Source of the DNA: an uncultured Lysobacteraceae bacterium
GTDB taxonomy: Bacteria > Pseudomonadota > Gammaproteobacteria > Xanthomonadales > Rhodanobacteraceae
Length of the DNA stretch: 11,670 nt
Assembly (NCBI GenBank): GCA_946480705.1
Contig: CAMLLF010000047.1
Span: 1 to 11,670 of the forward strand
Reading direction: 5' to 3'
The notes under the pieces are model-generated. The model was not told where the DNA came from, did not search any database, and saw only the letters and a program-made list of their open reading frames with translations. The position numbers and the translations under genes are program-made. Of the stretch, positions 5,989-11,670 are shown one piece after another. Numbering within the stretch: the stretch's first letter is position 1; each line of letters starts with the position of its first letter.

Positions 5989-6024
5989 GAACCTGGAGAA
6001 AGCGCCCGGCGCGTTCTCCAGTTC
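5989..6024. terminator. Long hairpin between convergent genes
   Basis: CTGGAGAA (5993-6000) pairs with TTCTCCAG (6014-6021). The stem continues inward past an A/G mismatch as GCGCC (6002-6006) with GGCGC (6008-6012), and outward past a bulged C as GAA (5989-5991) with TTC (6022-6024). It lies 28 bases after the ABC ATPase stop and has no adjacent T tract on the plus strand. On the minus strand a T-rich stretch lies further on (about 5958-5976). It probably acts as a transcript 3'-end structure for one or both genes. Confidence 0.55.
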
Positions 6025-6064
6025 CTGCCGGCTCACCTCTGCTTCCCCGCTCTTCAGCGCGACG

Positions 6065-6089
6065 CCGGGGCAGCAAAAATCCCGGTTTT
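6065..6089 (+). terminator. Weak hairpin followed by TTTT
   Basis: CCGGG (6065-6069) and CCCGG (6081-6085) form a 5-bp stem with an 11-base loop, followed on the plus strand by TTTT (6086-6089). It could finish transcripts from the ABC pair that read through the stronger hairpin upstream. The short stem and long loop keep confidence low. Confidence 0.3.
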
Positions 6090-6124
6090 CCCTGCGACTC
6101 GCTCCGCTCCCCTCTTTCCGGTCG

Positions 6125-7519
6125 TCACGGCACTGCGCACGACCGCTCCGCCGGCGAGTTCACGAAACCATCGAAGAAGATCCGGTCGCAGACATAGGCT
6201 ACGGCCGTGCCGGTGCCGGCGCCGCTCGACGCCGGTCCGCCGAGCACGACCATGTTGCGCGACATGGCGATGGATCGGCCGAGGTTGACGTTGCCCAGGC
6301 CCGGAAACCGCAGGTCCTCGCGCCACGGCCAGTCGACGAGGCTCGGCAGCACGCGGCGCTCGAACACGTAGCCGCGGCCTTCGTCGAGCACCGTGTCGTT
6401 GCGCGCGCGGCCGTCCGCGCCGACGACGACGCGGTCGCCGTCGACACCGACGGCGATGCCGAAGCGATCGCCCGTTGCCGCGTCGGGATGCTGGATCAGC
6501 GCCTCGAATGCGTAGGTGCCCTCGCCGACGAGTCGCGAATAGATGAACGCACCGCCGCCCGGCGTGCCGTCCACGGCGCGGCCCGGCGCACCGAGCACGA
6601 TGTAGCCGTTGACGTCGGACGAATCGCGGTCGATCGCGACGCTGGTTCCCATGGCGTCCGCAATGCCCGGCGTCGTATTGGCGAACTGCTGCTCGAAGTC
6701 CCAGGTCGTGCCGAGCGTCGTGCGTTGATACAGATACGCGCGCCCGGCCAGACCGAAGCCGCCGCTGTTGACGTACGTCGGCGCGCCGACGAGCAGCGAA
6801 CGCGACCCGGTCAGCGGCGAACCGCCGGAGGTCGCGGCGATCGCGAGCGCCTGCCCGAAACGCGAGCCGGCCGGCGATTCCGGACCGAACAGCACTTGGT
6901 CCCAGACGACGGCGCTGCCGTCGAAGCGTCCGGTCGCGACGGCGCCGCGTTCGACGCCGTTGGCGCTGCTGCGAGCCAGCGGCGCGCCGATCGCGACGAA
7001 GCTGCCGCTCAGCGCGACCGCCGAGCCGATGCCGAGTTCTTCGTCGGCCGCGCTGATGATCGCGGGATAGAGCTTGTAGAACGTCGCCGGCAGCGTCGGT
7101 TCCTGCAAGTCGACGAGGTAGGCCTTGGAGCGGCCGTCGCTGCAACCCGGGCAGCCGATCAGCACGCGATTGCCCGACACCGACACGGACGTGCCGAATC
7201 GTGCGTTGGTCTGCGGCGTCTCGCCGGTCAGCACGGCGAGCCTGAGCCACTGCAGCGAACGCCACTCGCCGTTGCCCCAGCGAAAGATCGCGACGAGACC
7301 CGAATTCGTCGAACCGCCGTCGTCATAGCCCGGCATGCCGACGGCCAGCCATTCGCCGTCGCGCGAGACGCTGGCGCCCGCCTCGTAGGCCAGGCTCGGC
7401 GCAGCGAGCGTCGGCGACAGATATTCATAGATCGGCAGGCTTTGCGCGGTTGCCGTCACCGCACCGGACACGAGCGCGGTCGCGGCGAGCGCGCGCGCAG
7501 CGGATACGAACATTCGCAT
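6125..7519 (-). CDS. Secreted seven-bladed FG-GAP beta-propeller protein, copy 1
   Basis: The protein has 464 residues and begins with a Sec signal peptide (MRMFVSAARALAATALVSGAVTATA, cleavage before Gln). Seven repeats follow, each built as F/L-G-x-(S/A)-(V/I/L)-x(n)-V-(L/V/A)-(V/I)-G-(A/G/M/C)-P. Examples are SVSRDGEWLAVGMPGYDD, SVSVSGNRVLIGCPGC, AVALSGSFVAIGAP, YIVLGAPGRA, AVGVDGDRVVVGADGRA and SIAMSRNMVVLGGP. This is the FG-GAP/integrin-alpha-like pattern, and seven units would close a propeller. Blade 2 carries a CPGC loop. The C-terminus is CDRIFFDGF, then nine residues, then CAVP. The ATG at 7519 has GGGAGGAG immediately upstream; the start is chosen by analogy with the paralogue. The gene lies 91 bp downstream of copy 2, same strand. 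The likely role is an extracellular or surface protein, ligand unknown. No enzyme motif is seen. Confidence 0.85.
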   Translation of the reverse strand: MRMFVSAARALAATALVSGAVTATAQSLPIYEYLSPTLAAPSLAYEAGASVSRDGEWLAVGMPGYDDGGSTNSGLVAIFRWGNGEWRSLQWLRLAVLTGETPQTNARFGTSVSVSGNRVLIGCPGCSDGRSKAYLVDLQEPTLPATFYKLYPAIISAADEELGIGSAVALSGSFVAIGAPLARSSANGVERGAVATGRFDGSAVVWDQVLFGPESPAGSRFGQALAIAATSGGSPLTGSRSLLVGAPTYVNSGGFGLAGRAYLYQRTTLGTTWDFEQQFANTTPGIADAMGTSVAIDRDSSDVNGYIVLGAPGRAVDGTPGGGAFIYSRLVGEGTYAFEALIQHPDAATGDRFGIAVGVDGDRVVVGADGRARNDTVLDEGRGYVFERRVLPSLVDWPWREDLRFPGLGNVNLGRSIAMSRNMVVLGGPASSGAGTGTAVAYVCDRIFFDGFVNSPAERSCAVP

Positions 7520-7590
7520 GTCTCCTCCCAGGCAGGCCCCCCTGCAGCGGAAGAAACGCGCCTTCCGCCGCAATGCGAACAGACGTCGCC
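7520..7590 (-). promoter_or_regulatory. Conserved 5' leader of propeller copy 1, with hairpin beside the ribosome site
   Basis: On the minus strand this leader shares TGTTCGCAT, TTCCGCTGCAGGGG and the purine-rich site before ATG with the leader of copy 2. A stem GCAGG/CCTGC (7532-7536 and 7541-7545, loop of four) sits directly upstream of GGGAGGAG. It duplicated together with the gene and has been kept. A regulatory role in translation is an inference. Confidence 0.45.
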
Positions 7591-7610
7591 GACGCGTGTT
7601 TCGCTGTCGT

Positions 7611-8996
7611 TCACGGCAGCGCGCACGACCGCGTTGCCGCAGCGCCGTCGAAGCCGTGCACGAAGATCGCGTCGCAGATGTAGACGGTGACGACGCCGGA
7701 GCCGTCGAGCGCGAGGTACGGCGCGCCGAGCACGACCATTTTCCGGGACATGGTCAGCGCGCGGCCGATGCCGACGTTGCCGGCGCCCGGGAAATTGAGG
7801 TCCTGACGCCAGGGCCAGCCGGCGTTGCCCAGCAGCACGAAGCGCTCGAACACATAGCCGCGCCCCTCGTCGGTCGCCGCGTTCTGCGCGCGTCCGTCCG
7901 CACCGACGACGAGCCGCGTGCCGTCGATGCCGACGGCGATGCCGAAGCGGTCGCCCGATTCCGCGTCGGGATGCTGGACCAGTTTCTCGAACGTATACGT
8001 GCTCTCGCCGACCGCGCGCCGATAGACGAACACGCCGCCGCCCGGCGTGCCGTCGACGCTGCGGCCCGGCGCGCCGAGCACGACATAGCCGTCGACCTCG
8101 GTCGACGCGCGATCGAGCGCGACGCTCGTCGCCATCGCATCGGTCGCCCCGGGTGTCGCGTTCTCGAACTGCTGCCGGAAGTCCCAGCCCGGTACGAAAT
8201 GGCTGCGCTGATACAGATAGGCGCTGCCTGCGACGCCGCTGCCGGTGTTGTAGGCGGGCGCACCGATCAGCAGCGAGTAGTTCCCGCCGAGCGGCGTGCC
8301 CGACGCTGTCGAGGCGAGCGCGAGCGAACGGCCGAAACGCGAGCCGTCGGGCGACTCGGGCCCGAACAGCACGTCTTCCCAGATCACCGTCGTACCGTCG
8401 AAGCGGCCGGTCGCGACCGAGCCGCGCTCCACGCCGCCCGACGAACTGCGTCCGCGCGGCGCGCCGATCGCGACGATGCTGCCGTTGAGCGCGACGGCCG
8501 AGCCGATGCCGAAGGCGAAGTCGGGCTCGCTGATGATGGCGGGATACAATTTATAAAATGTCGGCGGCTGCGTGGTTTCGTCGAGGTCGACGAGATAGGC
8601 CTTGGCGCGGCCGTCGCGGCAATTCGGGCAGCCGATCAGCACGCGGTCGCCCGATACCGAGACCGCGGCGCCGAAGCGCGCGCTGACCAGCGCCGACTCG
8701 CCGGTCAGCGTGCTGAGCTGCAGCCAGCGGATGAGCCGCCATTTGCCCGCGAGCCAGCGGAAAATGCCGACGCGGCCCGAGTCGATCATGTCGCCGTCGT
8801 CGTAGCCCGGTGCGCCGACCGCCAGCCAGCCGCCGTCGTGCGACACGGCCGATCCGGACCAGTCGCCCGCTGCGCCGGGAGCCATTCCCGGCGACTGATA
8901 GAGGTAGATCGGCGGCGTCTGTGCGACTGCGGCTCCGGCACACAGGACGAGCGCGGCCACGGCGACGGCCCGCGCAACGAAAGTGGAAATGCGCAT
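7611..8996 (-). CDS. Secreted seven-bladed FG-GAP beta-propeller protein, copy 2
   Basis: The protein has 461 residues and is a tandem paralogue of the next gene downstream, by eye roughly two-thirds identical over the first four blades. The signal peptide is MRISTFVARAVAVAALVLCAGAAVA, cleaved before Gln. Seven FG-GAP-like blades lie at about 47-80, 106-135, 163-195, 216-262, 287-327, 347-385 and 408-440. Clear G-A-P turns include WLAVGAPGYDD, SIVAIGAP, SLLIGAP, YVVLGAPGRS and MVVLGAP. Blade 2 has CPNC (Cys123, Cys126) in place of GAP. The tail is CDAIFVHGF (441-449) followed by RSCALP. The ATG at 8996 follows GGAGG four bases upstream; the open frame extends upstream, but that part is the duplicated leader. 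A cluster of AT-rich codons encodes FYKLYP (147-152). The protein is secreted, probably surface-located or periplasmic; binding partner unknown. Confidence 0.85.
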   Translation of the reverse strand: MRISTFVARAVAVAALVLCAGAAVAQTPPIYLYQSPGMAPGAAGDWSGSAVSHDGGWLAVGAPGYDDGDMIDSGRVGIFRWLAGKWRLIRWLQLSTLTGESALVSARFGAAVSVSGDRVLIGCPNCRDGRAKAYLVDLDETTQPPTFYKLYPAIISEPDFAFGIGSAVALNGSIVAIGAPRGRSSSGGVERGSVATGRFDGTTVIWEDVLFGPESPDGSRFGRSLALASTASGTPLGGNYSLLIGAPAYNTGSGVAGSAYLYQRSHFVPGWDFRQQFENATPGATDAMATSVALDRASTEVDGYVVLGAPGRSVDGTPGGGVFVYRRAVGESTYTFEKLVQHPDAESGDRFGIAVGIDGTRLVVGADGRAQNAATDEGRGYVFERFVLLGNAGWPWRQDLNFPGAGNVGIGRALTMSRKMVVLGAPYLALDGSGVVTVYICDAIFVHGFDGAAATRSCALP

Positions 8997-9056
8997 GTTT
9001 CCTCCACTGCAGGTCCCCTGCAGCGGAATGGAACGCCGCTGCGCGGCGATGCGAAC
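8997..9056 (-). promoter_or_regulatory. Conserved two-hairpin 5' leader of propeller copy 2
   Basis: On the plus-strand coordinates CTGCAGG (9007-9013) pairs with CCTGCAG (9017-9023) around a three-base loop, directly next to the ribosome site (complement of 9001-9005). CGCCGC (9034-9039) pairs with GCGGCG (9043-9048) around TGC. The leader is clearly related to that of copy 1. It may be only a relic of duplication, but the retained stem beside the ribosome site suggests translational control. Confidence 0.45.
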
Positions 9057-9090
9057 ATGGCCGCGGGAGCCGGAACGCAGAAAACACGAA

Positions 9091-9136
9091 GCGGGCAAGC
9101 AGGAACTCGGGCGCGCGCGCCGCGGTTCCTGCCCGC
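9091..9136 (-). terminator. Terminator-like hairpin downstream of sppA
   Basis: The arm at 9125-9136 (GTTCCTGCCCGC) is the reverse complement of the arm at 9091-9106 apart from a four-base bulge, giving a 12-bp stem. The loop is itself GC-rich and self-complementary (GGCGC/GCGCC). On the minus strand the stem follows the sppA stop by 17 bases and is followed by a T-rich stretch containing GTTTTC. This probably ends the sppA transcript and separates it from the propeller genes. Confidence 0.6.
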
Positions 9137-9153
9137 CAATCGCCAGTTCCGAA

Positions 9154-11004
9154 CTACCGGATCTCGCAGAAGCAGTAGGCGAACACGTTCGGCTTACCGT
9201 CCTGCACGGTACGCAGGAGACGAAGCGGACGCTGCAGATCGGCGTCGCGCAGCAGGCTCGTTTCCGGGCGCAGCCATTCGATCTTCGCGAGCGCGCGGGC
9301 GCTCGCGTTGTCGCTCATGTTGAGCAGGAACTGCTCGAATGCGCCCGGCGTCTTTTCGATGTAGCGCGTCTGGAATTCGGTTCCGAGCTTGGCGCGTTCG
9401 GCCGCGGCGGCCACCGCGGCGTCGAGTCCGCCGAGCTTGTCGACGAGCCCGCGTTCGAGCGCCTGCCGGCCGCTCCAGACGCGACCTCGTGCGACCTGGT
9501 CGATGTCCGTCGGCTCCTTGCCGCGTGCCGCGGCGACGCGGCCGATGAAGTCGCGATAGCCCTTGTCGATGACGGACTGGATGACCTTCGCGACCGACGG
9601 ATCGAGCGGCAGCCGCGGATCGAGCGCGCCGGCCAGCGGCGTCGTGCCGACGCCGTCGGTGTGCACGCCGATCTTTTCGAGCGTCTCGGGAATGCTGACG
9701 AACAGACCGAAGATGCCGATCGAGCCGGTGATCGTCGCGGGCTGCGCGAAGATCTCGTCGGCATCCATCGAGATCCAGTAGCCGCCCGACGCGGCGACGT
9801 CGCCCATCGACGCGATCACGGGTTTTCCGGCCTGCTTGATGAGCTCGACTTCGCGGCGGATCTGCTCGGACGCGAACACTTCGCCACCCGGCGAATTCAC
9901 GCGCAGCACGACGGCCTTGACGTTGTCGTCCTCGCGCGCCTCGCGCAGCAGCTGCGCCGTCGATTCGCCGCCGACCGTGCCCGGGCTCTGCTCGCCGCCG
10001 ACGATCTCGCCTTCGGCAACGACCACGGCGACCGACGCGCGCAGATCCGGCAGCGCCGCGCTGCGCGCGAGTGCCTGGTAGTCGCTCCAGTGCACCTGGC
10101 GGAAGGTGTGTTTCTCCTTGTCGGCCACGCCCTTGGCGATGAGGATCTCGCGCGCCTGATCGCGCGTCGCGAGCTGGTCGACGAGCTGCGAGGTCAGCGC
10201 GATCTTCGCGAGATCGCCCTGCGCGTCCTCGATCGCTTCGGGCAGGATCTCGATGCCGTTCTGGATCGCTTTCGGTTCGAGCTTGCGGCGGCCGCCGACG
10301 TCGCCGAGCCAGGTCTGCCAGAGACCGTCGAGCCAGAAGCGGTCGGCTTCGCGCGCTTCGCTCGACGCGCGATTGAGAATGTAGGGTTCCGCCGCCGACT
10401 TGAACTCGCCGACGCGAAACAGGTGCACCTGCACGGCGAGCTTGTCGAGCAGATCCTTGTAGTAGCCGCGATAGCTCGCGAAGCCGTTCAGCAGCACGGC
10501 GCCGTCGGGATGCAGCAGGATCTGGTCGGCGTGCGTGGCGAGGAAATACGGCATCTGCGTCATGCCGTCGGACACCGCGATGACTTCCTTTCCGGTTGCG
10601 CGGAAGCGTTCGAGCGCGGCGCCGATCTCGGTCAGCGAGGCCATTCCCGCGCCGCGCAGTTCGTCGACGATCAGCACGATGCGTTCGATGTTCGTGTCGT
10701 TGCCGGCGCGCCTGATGACCTCGAGCACGTCGCGCAGCTGGATCTCGTTGCTCTTGTTGCCGAGCATGCGCTCGAGCGCGCGCGAGCCGGCGTCGGTGCG
10801 GTACTGCTCGACGAGCTCGCCCTTGAGATCGAGCACCAGCGCGGTGCGCGGCTCGATGACCGGCGCCTTCGCCGACAGCGCGAGCAGCACGATGAGCAGG
10901 ATGAACAGGAAGATCAGGTTCAGCACGAGCCGGCGCGTGAAATTGATCGCGTCCCAGATGGCGCCGAAGAACCGGCGCAGCGCGCCGGGCTTACGCTCCG
11001 TCAT
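9154..11004 (-). CDS. sppA: Signal peptide peptidase SppA, 67-kDa type
   Basis: The protein has 616 residues, matching the long two-domain form of E. coli. It is an inner-membrane serine protease that degrades cleaved signal peptides from the periplasmic side. An N-terminal hydrophobic anchor spans about 28-43. The N-terminal domain carries the general-base Lys202 in GEFKSAAEPY; the C-terminal domain carries the nucleophile Ser406 in VAASGGYWIS. This is the Ser-Lys dyad split across two homologous halves, as in E. coli (Ser409, Lys209). The oxyanion-type turn VNSPGGEVFASEQI (369-382) and TGSIGIFG (426-433) are also family hallmarks. The ATG at 11004 (MTERKPG) follows GGAG nine bases upstream; the longer open frame runs into the MATE gene and is rejected. 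It lies 49 bp downstream of the MATE gene on the same strand. The catalytic residues look intact. Confidence 0.96.
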   Translation of the reverse strand: MTERKPGALRRFFGAIWDAINFTRRLVLNLIFLFILLIVLLALSAKAPVIEPRTALVLDLKGELVEQYRTDAGSRALERMLGNKSNEIQLRDVLEVIRRAGNDTNIERIVLIVDELRGAGMASLTEIGAALERFRATGKEVIAVSDGMTQMPYFLATHADQILLHPDGAVLLNGFASYRGYYKDLLDKLAVQVHLFRVGEFKSAAEPYILNRASSEAREADRFWLDGLWQTWLGDVGGRRKLEPKAIQNGIEILPEAIEDAQGDLAKIALTSQLVDQLATRDQAREILIAKGVADKEKHTFRQVHWSDYQALARSAALPDLRASVAVVVAEGEIVGGEQSPGTVGGESTAQLLREAREDDNVKAVVLRVNSPGGEVFASEQIRREVELIKQAGKPVIASMGDVAASGGYWISMDADEIFAQPATITGSIGIFGLFVSIPETLEKIGVHTDGVGTTPLAGALDPRLPLDPSVAKVIQSVIDKGYRDFIGRVAAARGKEPTDIDQVARGRVWSGRQALERGLVDKLGGLDAAVAAAAERAKLGTEFQTRYIEKTPGAFEQFLLNMSDNASARALAKIEWLRPETSLLRDADLQRPLRLLRTVQDGKPNVFAYCFCEIR

Positions 11005-11032
11005 TGCTTTACTCCAGCTTGCGGATTGAGCT

Positions 11033-11053
11033 GCGGCGCCGGAACGGCGCCGC
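11033..11053 (-). terminator. GC-rich hairpin between the MATE gene and sppA
   Basis: GCGGCGCC (11033-11040) pairs perfectly with GGCGCCGC (11046-11053) around a five-base loop. It directly follows the MATE stop codon (complement of 11054-11056) and lies about 29 bases upstream of the sppA start. No T run follows on the minus strand. It may reduce read-through into sppA or protect the upstream message. Confidence 0.45.
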
Positions 11054-11670
11054 TCAGTGGCTATTGTGGCCCGGATTGGCGACGGATTGAGCAACCGCGA
11101 GTGTCGCGCCCTGCCAGCGCCCGCGCGCGGCCTGGCGGCGGAACCGCAGGAACAGCAATACGGCCGCGACCGACAGCCCCGCAATCAGGCCCATCCACAT
11201 GCCGCGCGCGCCGAAGCCGGCGCGGAACGCGAGAAACCAGCCGACCGGCATACCGACGCCCCAGTACGCGAGCACGGTGACGAACATCGGCACGCGCGTG
11301 TCCTTGAGCCCGCGCAGCGCGCCGTTGGAAGCGACCTGGATGCCGTCGGAAAACTGGAACAGGCCGGCGAGCACGAGCAGTTGCGCGGCGAGCGCGATGA
11401 CCGCGGCGTCGCTCGTATACAACGATGCGATGGCGCGCGGCGCCAGCAGCATCGCGCCTGCGGAAACGAACTGCGTCGCGACGCAGAGCGCGATCCCGGC
11501 ATAGCCGGCGTAGCGCACGCCGCGCTCGTCGCCGCGGCCGACCGCGTTGCCCACGCGCACGGTGATCGCCAGCGCGAGGCCCAGCGGCACCATGAAGCAG
11601 ACGGCGGATGCGTTCAGCGCGATCTGGTGGCTCGACGCCGTGGTCTCGCCGAAGCCGGCGATCGGCGTGA
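11054..11670 (-). CDS. MATE-family multidrug efflux transporter, C-terminal part (5' end outside window)
   Basis: About 204 C-terminal residues are present; the gene runs off the right edge. The visible part begins TPIAGFGETTASSHQIALN and continues FMVPLGLALAITVRVGNAVG. That is the conserved MATE/NorM segment (A-x-Q/HQIA, then F-M-x-P-x-G-hydrophobic-TVRVG). Further conserved points are GLFQFSDGIQVASNGALRGLKDT and MPVGWFLAF, with about five or six membrane helices. MATE proteins export cationic drugs and metabolites across the inner membrane using a Na+ or H+ gradient. A Met at 11593 is internal to the family alignment and is not the start. The C-terminus ends GHNSH. It is co-directional with sppA and separated from it by a hairpin. 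Confidence 0.92.
   Translation of the reverse strand, partial: TPIAGFGETTASSHQIALNASAVCFMVPLGLALAITVRVGNAVGRGDERGVRYAGYAGIALCVATQFVSAGAMLLAPRAIASLYTSDAAVIALAAQLLVLAGLFQFSDGIQVASNGALRGLKDTRVPMFVTVLAYWGVGMPVGWFLAFRAGFGARGMWMGLIAGLSVAAVLLFLRFRRQAARGRWQGATLAVAQSVANPGHNSH

Larger units (their letters stand above)
5962..6124. other. 163-bp convergent intergenic region with an AT-rich spacer and hairpins
   Basis: The ABC ATPase gene and the propeller gene converge here. The first 30 bases are purine/AT-rich (AAAAAAGGGAAAATAGGGAT and onward), unlike the rest of the window. Two hairpins follow and are listed separately. No gene is seen. Confidence 0.6.

Noticed and set aside
6125..9098. Tandem repeats within the two propeller genes as CRISPR or satellite DNA
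   Set aside because: The repeats are protein-level blade motifs and gene duplication, with no identical DNA units or spacers of constant length.
7518..9323. 601-codon plus-strand open frame antisense to propeller copy 2
   Set aside because: It is low-complexity Arg/Ala/Asp sequence on the opposite strand of a well-supported gene with a signal peptide and seven repeats. It is a GC-skew shadow; the similar frame at 6488-7690 is its paralogous shadow.
8983..11280. 765-codon plus-strand open frame antisense to sppA and the MATE gene
   Set aside because: It mirrors the codon periodicity of GC-rich sppA, is rich in Arg/Ala/Asp/Val without recognisable domains, and has no ribosome site. SppA with its intact Ser-Lys dyad is clearly the real gene.
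1..11670. tRNA, rRNA, prophage, defence island or toxin-antitoxin pair
   Set aside because: No cloverleaf, rRNA signature, integrase, transposase, nuclease-effector pair or small two-gene toxin module could be recognised on either strand.

Overview
The window is GC-rich (by eye about two-thirds G+C), with tightly packed genes, short intergenic gaps and mostly clear Shine-Dalgarno sites. The gene content fits a gammaproteobacterium, most likely Lysobacterales (Xanthomonadales; for example the Rhodanobacteraceae/Dokdonella area). Supporting points are a 67-kDa-type SppA, a MATE exporter, a DUF2884-like secreted protein, an ExoIII fragment of a type I associate with this group, and two secreted proteins ending in a Cys-Asp-x-Ile-Phe-x-x-Gly-Phe tail that I recall as common there. 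The lineage is an inference.

Layout. Positions 1-346 hold a striking junction. A plus-strand exonuclease III fragment runs in from the left edge and loses its homology near 148. A minus-strand DUF2884-like secreted protein starts at 346 and loses its homology at the same place, on a 10-bp palindrome. After a 311-bp gap come a GST-family protein (658-1287, +) and a small helical, PA2169/DUF2383-like protein (1428-1871, +). Then, on the minus strand, come a small secreted protein (1882-2241), a PF10014-type 2-oxoglutarate/Fe dioxygenase (2360-3097) and a COG4339-type HD phosphohydrolase (3360-4013). A 150-bp segment bounded by perfect 15-bp inverted repeats sits between the last two. Divergent from the HD gene is an overlapping membrane-protein/ABC-ATPase pair (4070-5215 and 5215-5961, +).

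The right half is all minus strand: two tandem paralogues encoding secreted seven-bladed FG-GAP beta-propellers (6125-7519 and 7611-8996), signal peptide peptidase SppA (9154-11004), and the 3' part of a MATE efflux gene running off the right edge (11054-11670).

How it fits together. I see no multi-gene pathway or defence system. The window looks like chromosomal background with a few local curiosities. These are the tail-to-tail truncation of two genes at the left end, a small inverted-repeat element, a tandem 14-bp repeat, a palindrome containing two opposing stop codons, and the duplicated propeller genes with a conserved two-hairpin 5' leader, a CPxC loop and a conserved C-terminal tail. 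The propeller pair and the element at 3207-3356 are the best candidates for something undescribed.
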